NCBI GenBank assembly: GCA_947632415.1 | Contig: CANRPB010000020.1 | Coordinates: 1 to 16,361, forward strand | Reading direction: 5' to 3' | Length of the DNA stretch: 16,361 bases | DNA from: an uncultured Bacilli bacterium | GTDB taxonomy: Bacteria > Bacillota_I > Bacilli_A > RF39 > UBA660 | In this document: piece after piece, positions 1 through 6,293 of the stretch | Layout: each line of letters begins with the position of its first letter | Numbering within the stretch: the first letter of the stretch is position 1 | Program-made: the position numbers and the translations under genes | The notes under the pieces: model-generated | Told to the model about the DNA's origin: nothing | Seen by the model: the letters and a program-made list of their open reading frames with translations, nothing else | Databases searched by the model: none

Positions 1-204
1 ATCTTTCTCTCCTATTTTTGTTAGTTCTGATATATAGTATTGGTTTACAGCATCTCTATAACCATATGCTGAGTCTATTGCTGCTCCCTTTCTTGAATTC
101 TCAATTATATTTAATATTATTGGAACAGTTATTACTGCAATTATTGCAAGTATTACTATTATCGCTAGTAATTCTATTAAAGTAAATCCGTTTTTCTTTT
201 TCAT
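1..204 (-). CDS. Prepilin-like protein, N-terminal 68 residues (runs off left edge)
   Basis: The reading frame opens with ATG at 204 and is still open at base 1. Residues 1-5 are MKKKN, followed by a type IV prepilin signature: G6 before F7, then T-L-I-E with glutamate at mature position +5 (E11). A continuous hydrophobic helix follows (about 9-34). In known prepilins, a prepilin peptidase cuts after the glycine and methylates the phenylalanine, and the helix packs into a pilus or pseudopilus or anchors the protein in the membrane. A strong AAAGGAGGAA ribosome binding site precedes the ATG. The rest lies outside the window, so the exported domain is unknown. It may be a paralogue of the surface protein at the right edge (inference; the halves seen do not overlap). 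Coding-strand composition is less T/G-skewed than in the housekeeping genes. Confidence 0.85.
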   Translation of the reverse strand, partial: MKKKNGFTLIELLAIIVILAIIAVITVPIILNIIENSRKGAAIDSAYGYRDAVNQYYISELTKIGEKD

Positions 205-258
205 AAATTCCTCCTTTTCTAATGCCAAATAAAGTAATAAAATAATACAAACGAAGAA

Positions 259-288
259 ACTATACTTCACTACTTTATTCTAGGTAAA
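259..288 (-). promoter_or_regulatory. Possible promoter of the prepilin-like gene
   Basis: On the minus strand, TTTACC (283-288) and TATAGT (259-264) are separated by 18 bp, about 55 bases upstream of the ATG. Both match the sigma-A consensus only in part. Confidence 0.35.
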
Positions 289-319
289 TTTTAACATACT
301 TTAAAAAAAATTACAATAC

Positions 320-620
320 AAAAAAATCACAGTTTATAGCATTCACTCACTTTCGGGTATTCCCTACTAATAAATAATACATCTGTGATATCGTATTCCT
401 TAATATTTCTATTAAGAGGAACAATACTTGTTTCCTAGAGCTTCTGCTTACCCACCTTAGTCAGATAAGACTCAGTTTTAAAGGAATCTGGGCGGACGCC
501 GCGAGTACTATAATCACATAACTACCGCTCAAAGAGCTAGACTAGCGACCACTCACGCAACAACAGAACCACCGTCGCGGGCCGAAAGCACTCGAGCAAC
601 ACCATCAGTACTATCCCTAT
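320..620 (-). ncRNA. Candidate structured non-coding RNA, class unassigned
   Basis: This part of the gap between ftsH and the prepilin-like gene is conspicuously GC-rich at 488-605, while everything around it is AT-rich; no intact reading frame explains it. Reading on the minus strand, an extended -10 element (628-636) would start a transcript near 620. Visible helices are CTAGCTC-TTT-GAGC..TAG, GCGAC/GTCGC, GCGG-CGT-CCGC, CAGAT/ATCTG, a long hairpin at 393-427 (TTAATA/TATTAA plus TTCC/GGAA), and a closing ATCACAG/CTGTGAT pair (383-389 with 326-332) followed by six T residues, like an intrinsic terminator. I do not recognise it as tmRNA, RNase P RNA or SRP RNA, whose hallmark sequences are absent. 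The main competing reading is a decayed protein-coding fragment (see 488-584). The ends are estimates. Confidence 0.45.
488..584 (-). pseudogene. Segment matching the C-terminal coding end of the right-edge surface protein, not translatable
   Basis: Plus-strand bases 551-584 match 15769-15802 at 27 of 34 positions, and 488-503 match 15701-15716 at 14 of 16, in the same order and with a 5-base net difference in between. Read on the minus strand it gives A-R-D-G-G-S-V-V-A, then TGA where the intact gene has tryptophan (A-R-V-G-G-S-S-Y-A-W). After the shift, C-D-Y-S-T-R-G-V-R-P aligns with D-V-A-G-T-S-R-G-I-R-P. A stop plus a frame change make it a remnant or a non-coding copy. It lies inside the candidate RNA, so it could also be a functional sequence copied from or into such genes. 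Confidence 0.5.
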
Positions 621-627
621 AAACATT

Positions 628-636
628 ATTATAACA
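628..636 (-). promoter_or_regulatory. Extended -10 promoter for the candidate RNA
   Basis: TGTTATAAT on the minus strand is a perfect extended -10 (TGnTATAAT), placed just upstream of the GC-rich segment and downstream of the ftsH terminator. No convincing -35 is seen. The same nonamer occurs upstream of three other genes in the window. Confidence 0.5.
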
Positions 637-681
637 CAACAATAAAATATAATTTAAAAATTAACTAAAAGAGTACTAAAC

Positions 682-714
682 AAAAAAAAGAATTAATCTT
701 GTAACTCATTAATT
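682..714 (-). terminator. Intrinsic terminator of ftsH
   Basis: AATTAAT (708-714) and ATTAATT (691-697) form a 7-bp A/T-only stem spanning the ftsH stop codon, followed by a T8 tract on the minus strand (682-689). The stem is weak, but its position is right. Confidence 0.55.
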
Positions 715-2666
715 AACTCTTCCTTTGTCATTTTACTATAACCTTTAATACCCTTATTCTTAGCAAGTTCCCTAAGTTCAGTCAAAGACAAATCTTCAAG
801 ATTAAGATCCTTTGCTTCTTCCTCACCATCACTAGACAAATGACCATACAAAACTAAATGATCAATTTCCTCCTTAGTAATAGTTTCCTTCTCCAACAAA
901 GTATTAGCAATCAAATCAAGTAAATCTCTATTCTTCTTCAAAATCTCTTGAGCCCTCTTATAACACTCATCCATAATTTTTCTCATCTCTTGATCAATCT
1001 CAAAAGCAACTTGACTTGAAAAATTACGCGACTTATTATAATCTCTACCCAAGAAAACACTACCCTCTTGTTGCTCCAACTGAACAGGACCCAAACTACT
1101 CATTCCATACTCAGTAACCATCGCACGAGCAATCTTAGTTGCTTGTTCAAAATCATTGTGAGCACCTGTTGTAACCTCATTAAAAATCATCTCTTCAGCC
1201 ACACGACCACCAAGTAAACCAACAATTCTCTCAAGCAACTCCTTCTTAGTCGAAGTAAATCTCTCCTCCTTAGGTAACATCATCGTATAACCACCAGCAT
1301 AACCACGAGGAATAATTGTAATTTTTTGAACATCATTAGCCCCATCTAACTTAATACCTAAAACAGCATGACCAGCCTCATGATAAGCAACCAACTTCTT
1401 ATCATTCTCAGTATACTTCTTAGTATGCTTAGCAGGACCCATTAAAACCCTATCATGCGCCTCATCAATCTCAGCCATAGTAATACTCTCTTTATTACGA
1501 CGAACCGCAAGTAAAGCAGCCTCATTAAGTAAATTTTCCAAATCAGCACCACTAAAACCAACAGTACGTGAAGCAATATTCTCTAACTTAACACCCTTAG
1601 CAAAAATCTTATTCTTAGCATGAACCTCCAAAATCTCTTTCCTACCCTTACAATCAGGAAGATTAACTTGAACCTGTCTATCAAATCTTCCCGGTCTTAA
1701 AAGCGCAGGATCCAAAACATCAGGCCTATTAGTAGCAGCAATAATGATAATACCCTCATTAGCACCAAAACCATCCATCTCAGTTAATAACTGATTAAGC
1801 GTCTGCTCACGTTCATCATGTCCACCACCTAAACCAGCACCTCTTTGACGTCCAACCGCATCAATCTCATCAATAAAAATTAGACAAGGAGCACTCTGTT
1901 TAGCCTGTTTAAACATATCCCTAACACGACTAGCACCAACACCAACGAAAAGTTCAACAAACTCAGAACCACTTATAAAATAAAATGGAACATTAGCCTC
2001 ACCAGCAACAGCACGGGCAAGCAAAGTTTTACCAGTACCAGGAGGACCAACAAGCAAAACACCCTTCGGTATTCTAGCACCTAACTTTTGAAACTTCTTA
2101 GGATTCTTCAAAAAATCAATTAACTCAGCAACCTCTTCCTTTTCCTCAGTTAAACCAGCAACATCAGAAAAAGTCACCTTCTTATTATTCTCACTAAGAC
2201 GAGCCCTACTTCTTCCAAAATCCATCGACTTATTCGCACTACCCATTTGCTTTGTAATAAAGTAAAAAGCAGCACCAACCAATATAACCATTGGCAAAAC
2301 ATTAACAATAACAAGTAAAATCGTACTAGACTCAGGATCAGCCTCAGCATCAATCGTAAAATTATATTGTTGCTGTAACTTCATAACATCAGAAATAACT
2401 TCATCAGTAAGAGGCATCTTCAAAGAAAAATACTCATTCTCAGCATAACCATCAACCGTTCCCTTAATGTCATACAAACTAGCCCTCGAATTAGGCGTAA
2501 TAACAATATCCTTTATAGAACCAGTATGAGCATAATTCAAAAACTCATCATACGTAATAACATTAACCTTTTTATTAGCGATATTGAAAAAATACAAAAC
2601 ACCCAATATAACTAAAAACAAAAACAAATAAGGTAACAGACCCTTTTTAACTGTCTTTTTATTCAT
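693..2666 (-). CDS. ftsH: ATP-dependent zinc metalloprotease FtsH with a Rho-N/SAP-like tail
   Basis: This is a membrane-anchored AAA+ protease of 657 residues that extracts and degrades membrane and short-lived cytosolic proteins as a hexamer. The visible order is a transmembrane segment at about 10-28, an extracytoplasmic domain to about 113, a second transmembrane segment at about 115-137, Walker A GPPGTGKT (207-214), Walker B LIFIDEID (262-269), a second region of homology with R-P-G-R-F-D-R (324-330), the zinc site HEAGH (429-433) and the third zinc ligand D505. Residues 624-656 (L-T-E-L-R-E-L-A-K-N-K-G-I-K-G-Y-S-K-M) look like a Rho N-terminal/SAP-type three-helix module, which is not part of standard FtsH. 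The ATG has AAAGGAAG upstream. It lies 15 bases after tilS, the usual Firmicute partner, but without hpt between them. Confidence 0.97.
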   Translation of the reverse strand: MNKKTVKKGLLPYLFLFLVILGVLYFFNIANKKVNVITYDEFLNYAHTGSIKDIVITPNSRASLYDIKGTVDGYAENEYFSLKMPLTDEVISDVMKLQQQYNFTIDAEADPESSTILLVIVNVLPMVILVGAAFYFITKQMGSANKSMDFGRSRARLSENNKKVTFSDVAGLTEEKEEVAELIDFLKNPKKFQKLGARIPKGVLLVGPPGTGKTLLARAVAGEANVPFYFISGSEFVELFVGVGASRVRDMFKQAKQSAPCLIFIDEIDAVGRQRGAGLGGGHDEREQTLNQLLTEMDGFGANEGIIIIAATNRPDVLDPALLRPGRFDRQVQVNLPDCKGRKEILEVHAKNKIFAKGVKLENIASRTVGFSGADLENLLNEAALLAVRRNKESITMAEIDEAHDRVLMGPAKHTKKYTENDKKLVAYHEAGHAVLGIKLDGANDVQKITIIPRGYAGGYTMMLPKEERFTSTKKELLERIVGLLGGRVAEEMIFNEVTTGAHNDFEQATKIARAMVTEYGMSSLGPVQLEQQEGSVFLGRDYNKSRNFSSQVAFEIDQEMRKIMDECYKRAQEILKKNRDLLDLIANTLLEKETITKEEIDHLVLYGHLSSDGEEEAKDLNLEDLSLTELRELAKNKGIKGYSKMTKEELINELQD

Positions 2667-2681
2667 TAAACAACTTCCTTT

Positions 2682-3998
2682 CTAATAATACCTAAGTATT
2701 ATATCACAATTTTGATTAATTGGTTTATCAAATTTCGATTTCTTTAAACCCGGTAACCATACAATAACACCACGAGAATCAACCACAATCGGCCATTCAT
2801 CCCTCTTAAAAAAAGAAACCTTAGAATCAATAAAAATATCCTTTATCTTCTTACTTCCAGACAAACCTTTGACAAACATCTTATCTCCATTACGACGTGT
2901 ACGAACCCTCAAAGGGAGACAAATATCCGCACTACTTAATCTTATCACATAATTATCATTTAAACTAGTCTTTTTTATCTTTTCAATACTTTTTCCATTT
3001 GGTAAACTAACAAAATCATCAAAAACAAAATCATAAAAAGAACTTTTCAAAGACGAAGACAACATAAACTCATTATAAGACTTCAAAGCCAACACCCCAC
3101 AAGGCAAATTAATACTTGAATTAACCTTATCAGAACAAATTAAATCATATATAAGATGAACATGCTTATCAGAAACAAAGCGTAAATCATCATTATAAAA
3201 TTTACACAAAATAACATTAATTACCCTCATCTTAATAAAAGCATCAAGTTTCAAAAATCTATCAATAAACAAAACACCATCAACATAAACTTCATTAAAA
3301 ACTAAATCAACCTGCCTATCCACATAATCATTATATTCAATTAAAACCCTACTAAAATCATAAAATTTACGATGAACATCCTTATTCTCATCCTTAAAAA
3401 AAGGAACAACCAACTTACGATACCTATTCCTAGTATGTACATCATCCATATTAGTCTTATCAATAACATAACTGATATTATTATCACTGTCATACTTTAA
3501 AATATCATCCTTACTAACACAAATAAAAGGACGAAGAATCATATAATTATCTCTACGTGAAACACGAGAAAAACCACTATAACCCTTCAAAGAAGAACCC
3601 CTAACAATACGCATCAAAATAGTCTCAATCAAATCATCACCATGATGAGCCGTCAACAAATACTTTGAATTATGCTTAAAAACAATATCAGAAAAAAAAC
3701 TATATCTTTTTTCCCTAGCCTCACCCTCAAAATTAAAAGAAGAATAATCATTAATTTTCATATACTCAAACAAAACACCATTATCACGACAAAAAGACTC
3801 AACAAAAACCTTCTCACTATCACTCTCAACACGAACATTATGATTAACATGAGCACAAATAACTTCTATATCAATCTTTTTTCTAATATCAAGAATCATT
3901 GACAAAAGTGCCATAGAATCAGGCCCACCAGAACAAGCCACTACAACACTATCACCAGCACGCAAAAAATCAAGCAAAAAATTATAAGAATCTAACAC
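2682..3998 (-). CDS. tilS: tRNA(Ile)-lysidine synthase
   Basis: TilS ligates lysine to C34 of the AUA-reading isoleucine tRNA, so the tRNA decodes AUA rather than AUG; this should matter in a genome so rich in ATA codons. The PP-loop S-G-G-P-D-S, which binds ATP, sits at residues 23-28 of the 438-residue product, and A-H-H-G-D-D follows further on. The last ~80 residues resemble the TilS C-terminal domain (L-R-V-R-T-R-R-N-G-D-K). I choose GTG at 3998 because AGGTGAT lies immediately upstream. A TTG at 4013 would extend it by five residues, overlap ung by 7 bases and lack a ribosome binding site. It is probably cotranscribed with ung and ftsH. The protein is rich in V, D, F and S, reflecting the T/G-rich coding strand. 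Confidence 0.93.
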   Translation of the reverse strand: MLDSYNFLLDFLRAGDSVVVACSGGPDSMALLSMILDIRKKIDIEVICAHVNHNVRVESDSEKVFVESFCRDNGVLFEYMKINDYSSFNFEGEAREKRYSFFSDIVFKHNSKYLLTAHHGDDLIETILMRIVRGSSLKGYSGFSRVSRRDNYMILRPFICVSKDDILKYDSDNNISYVIDKTNMDDVHTRNRYRKLVVPFFKDENKDVHRKFYDFSRVLIEYNDYVDRQVDLVFNEVYVDGVLFIDRFLKLDAFIKMRVINVILCKFYNDDLRFVSDKHVHLIYDLICSDKVNSSINLPCGVLALKSYNEFMLSSSLKSSFYDFVFDDFVSLPNGKSIEKIKKTSLNDNYVIRLSSADICLPLRVRTRRNGDKMFVKGLSGSKKIKDIFIDSKVSFFKRDEWPIVVDSRGVIVWLPGLKKSKFDKPINQNCDIILRYY

Positions 3999-4006
3999 GA
4001 TATCAC

Positions 4007-4657
4007 CTACCAATTAATCTTATCAATACCCATCTTCTCTAAAAAATCATTAGCCCGAGAAAAAGGACGACTTCCAAAAAAACCACGACTAGCAGACAAA
4101 GGAGAAGGATGAGCAGACTCAATAATAAAATGACACTTATTAGTAATCAACACCTTCTTACTTCTAGCATAACTGCCCCATAAAATAAATACAATCGGAT
4201 TTTCCCTCTCATTTAACTTTGAAATAATCGTATCCGTAAAAATTTCCCAACCCTTACCACTATGTGATAAAGGCTGATTAGCGCGAACCGTTAAAACACT
4301 ATTTAAAAGCAATACACCCTGCTTTGTCCAATCAGTTAGATCATTACCACTTCTTAAAACACCAACATCATCATATAACTCCTTTAAAATATTATTTAAA
4401 GAAGGAGGCCTTCTAATATTATCATGAACCGAAAAAGAAAGTCCATGCGCCTCACCCAATCCATGATAAGGATCCTGTCCTAAAATAACCACCTTAACAT
4501 CATCATAATCCGTATACCTTAAAGCATTAAAAATATCACCATACTTAGGAAAACATAACCCAACACTATATTCATGTTTAACAAAAGTACCAAGTTTCCT
4601 AAAATAATCCTTCTTAAACTCATCCTTTAAAATAACATCCCACTTCTTATTAATCAT
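4007..4657 (-). CDS. ung: Uracil-DNA glycosylase, family 1
   Basis: Ung removes uracil from DNA after cytosine deamination or dUTP incorporation, the first step of base excision repair. All family 1 motifs are present in 216 residues, the usual length: G-Q-D-P-Y-H-G (60-66) with catalytic D62, L-L-L-N-S-V-L-T-V (116-124), and the DNA-intercalating H-P-S-P-L-S-A (183-189). The ATG at 4657 is preceded by GAGGAT. It is first in the run ung-tilS-ftsH, with 8 bases to the chosen tilS start. A possible promoter (TTGCTT, 17 bp, TATCAT) overlaps the terminator of the upstream ATPase gene. It works in the same pathway as the dUTPase encoded at 12844-13311, which limits the dUTP pool. Confidence 0.97.
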   Translation of the reverse strand: MINKKWDVILKDEFKKDYFRKLGTFVKHEYSVGLCFPKYGDIFNALRYTDYDDVKVVILGQDPYHGLGEAHGLSFSVHDNIRRPPSLNNILKELYDDVGVLRSGNDLTDWTKQGVLLLNSVLTVRANQPLSHSGKGWEIFTDTIISKLNERENPIVFILWGSYARSKKVLITNKCHFIIESAHPSPLSASRGFFGSRPFSRANDFLEKMGIDKINW

Positions 4658-4691
4658 ATAATCCTCATTTCCAATAAAATGATACCATATA

Positions 4692-4719
4692 ATAAAAAAG
4701 AAAGCAAAAAAATTTGCTT
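4692..4719 (-). terminator. Intrinsic terminator of the AAA ATPase gene
   Basis: AAGCAAA (minus strand, 4713-4719) pairs with TTTGCTT (4702-4708) across a 4-base loop, and a T-rich stretch follows. It begins 7 bases after the ATPase stop codon. Confidence 0.6.
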
Positions 4720-4725
4720 AACAAT

Positions 4726-5916
4726 TCACGACTTATCTAATAACCAATCCAAAACATTCATTTTTATTATTCCATTATAATCAACCTCTGGATCAACATC
4801 CATAGTTAAAAGATATTTAGGATAATGATCATTAATAGACTCTAAAGCCGTTAATTCTCGTTCTAACGTCTTTTCATCTCTTACCGAATAAGCCACTTGA
4901 AAATACTTTGTACCTCTACTATCCATAGTTATAAAATCAACTTCTTTATCCCCCATTTTACCAACATAAACCTTATAACCCCTTCTCTTTAATTCTAAAT
5001 AAACTATATTTTCTAAAACATGTCCCAAATCAATATTTTTTCTACCAAGCAAAGCATACCGCATCGTAACATCAGTCGCATAATACTTCTCACCACTTTG
5101 AAGATACTGTTTACCTTTTATATCATACCTCTGAACTTTACTAAACACAAAACTTTCAACTAATGAAGTTAAGTAATCATCAACCGTATGAACACTAATT
5201 GATCTACCACCAGTCCTTAAAGTATCCGCTATTTTTTTTACAGACACTATACTACCAACATTAGAAAACATAAACTCTGATATCATTTTAAGTACACCTA
5301 TATCCGATATTTTTTTTCTAAAAGCAATATCTTTAACTATTATTGTATTATATATACTATCTAAATATTGATCTACTTCATCTTGATTCGATAACATCAA
5401 AGCATAAGGCATAGAACTATTATTTATATACCTTAAATAAAGCTTTTCATCACCATCTTGTTTATAATAATTCGCAAACTCTTTAAAAGACAAAGGATAC
5501 ACACAAATTTCAATAAATCTTCCCGATAAAAAAGTCGCCAATTCCCCCGATAAAAGATAAGCATTAGATCCCGTTATATATTCATCAACATTTTTCTTTA
5601 TATAAAGACCATCAACCGCTTTTTCAAAATTATGAACAACTTGTACTTCATCTATAAATACATAATACATATCACTATCTTTTATCCTATCATTAATATA
5701 ATTATATAATTCCAAATAATCAGCAAATTGATAATCTAACGATTCCAAATTAAGAGATATTATATGATCATCTTTAACACCACTTTCCTTTAAATAATTA
5801 ATAAACAATTCAAACAAAGTCGACTTACCACATCTTCTTATCCCCGTAACCACCTTTATTAAATCCTTGTCTTTCCAATTTTTTAACGTCTCAAGATATT
5901 CTGGCCTTTCTATCAT
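4726..5916 (-). CDS. AAA-type ATPase with DUF4143-like C-terminal domain
   Basis: This 396-residue protein belongs to the widespread family of solitary ATPases, common in gut bacteria and archaea, whose biological role is unsettled. Walker A is G-I-R-R-C-G-K-S (25-32), Walker B is Y-V-F-I-D-E-V-Q (85-92), and the family's T-G-S-N-A-Y-L-L-S segment is at 115-123, followed by S-G-R-F at 131-134. The second half has a winged-helix-like stretch (about 210-290) and the DUF4143 region, with E-N-I-V-Y-L-E-L (302-309) and E-V-D-F-I (325-329), which resembles a PD-(D/E)XK nuclease fold. The usual (E/Q)xK lysine is not evident (F-Q-V-A at 339-342), so nuclease activity is doubtful. The ATG has AGGTGA upstream. 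Its coding strand lacks the strong T/G bias of its neighbours, and it has its own promoter and terminator, so it looks like a mobile or recently acquired cassette. Confidence 0.9.
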   Translation of the reverse strand: MIERPEYLETLKNWKDKDLIKVVTGIRRCGKSTLFELFINYLKESGVKDDHIISLNLESLDYQFADYLELYNYINDRIKDSDMYYVFIDEVQVVHNFEKAVDGLYIKKNVDEYITGSNAYLLSGELATFLSGRFIEICVYPLSFKEFANYYKQDGDEKLYLRYINNSSMPYALMLSNQDEVDQYLDSIYNTIIVKDIAFRKKISDIGVLKMISEFMFSNVGSIVSVKKIADTLRTGGRSISVHTVDDYLTSLVESFVFSKVQRYDIKGKQYLQSGEKYYATDVTMRYALLGRKNIDLGHVLENIVYLELKRRGYKVYVGKMGDKEVDFITMDSRGTKYFQVAYSVRDEKTLERELTALESINDHYPKYLLTMDVDPEVDYNGIIKMNVLDWLLDKS

Positions 5917-5934
5917 ATCGCATCACCTATTTAA

Positions 5935-5964
5935 ATTATAACATAGAAGTGCAAATGAATGCAA
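5935..5964 (-). promoter_or_regulatory. Promoter of the AAA ATPase gene
   Basis: TTGCAT (5959-5964), 18 bp, then TATAAT (5935-5940) with the extended element TG (5942-5943). The -35 box lies inside the left arm of the inverted repeat at 5947-6006, so anything binding that repeat would compete with RNA polymerase. Confidence 0.6.
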
Positions 5965-6006
5965 ACTTTTAACTAATTTTAAATTTATTTGCACTCATCT
6001 GCACTT
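5947..6006. repeat. Inverted repeat with four TGCA boxes, candidate operator
   Basis: Arms 5947-5965 and 5988-6006 are reverse complements at 17 of 19 positions across a 22-base spacer. Each arm contains two TGCA boxes 10 bases apart (5950 and 5960; 5990 and 6000), one helical turn. It overlaps the -35 of the ATPase promoter, which is what an autoregulatory operator would look like. No binding protein can be named from sequence. Confidence 0.65.
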
Positions 6007-6048
6007 TATTTTAATAACCAAACAATTATATTCATATGAATAATACCA

Positions 6049-6154
6049 TTTTGTATTTCTAAAAAATACAAAAATAATAATTTTAATAATTTTGTATTCC
6101 TAAACAATACAAAAATAGCAATTTTAATAATTTTGTATTCCAAACAATACAAAA
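6049..6154. repeat. Three tandem 41-bp units, each a 9-bp-arm hairpin
   Basis: TTTTGTATT and its complement AATACAAAA occur as dyads at 6049-6073, 6090-6114 and 6131-6154, starting exactly 41 bases apart, with loops of 7, 7 and 6 bases. The spacers between dyads are also similar (AATTTTAATAA). This lies in the 377-base gap between the ATPase and the symporter genes. The remainder of the gap, 6155-6293, is plain AT-rich sequence in which I see no gene; it has one GGAGG on the minus strand without a suitably placed start codon. Confidence 0.8.
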
Positions 6155-6293
6155 TTAAATATTTAACATCGCAACGATTACCATAAAAATATTATAAAAA
6201 AACAAACAAAAGATAACATCACAAATAAATTTTAAACCTCCAACCTACAAAAAATCTAAATAAAATATTCAAAATTATTTTAAAATTCAAATA

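Noticed and set aside
488..584. Template repeat of a diversity-generating retroelement for the right-edge gene
   Set aside because: Mismatches to the gene are not at adenines of this copy (for example G and T versus T, C and A), and the segment is A-poor on the coding strand. At best it is another variable copy or a remnant.
320..620. tmRNA, RNase P RNA or SRP RNA
   Set aside because: No tRNA-like end or tag frame, no GAGGAAAGTCC-type core and no GGAAGG-AGCAG apical loop were found.
3672..3902. Plus-strand frame opposite tilS, and similar frames opposite or shifted within other genes
   Set aside because: Low-complexity translations opposite strongly supported genes; they follow from the A/C-rich plus strand lacking stops.
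3999..4013. TTG start extending tilS into ung
   Set aside because: No ribosome binding site; GTG at 3998 has AGGTGAT just upstream.
6049..6154. CRISPR array
   Set aside because: Only three units, an AT-only dyad with spacers that are nearly identical rather than unique, and no cas genes.
6160..6245. Very short minus-strand peptide frame after a GGAGG
   Set aside because: The GGAGG is about 14-16 bases from the nearest GTG/ATG and the frame has only about 13 codons.
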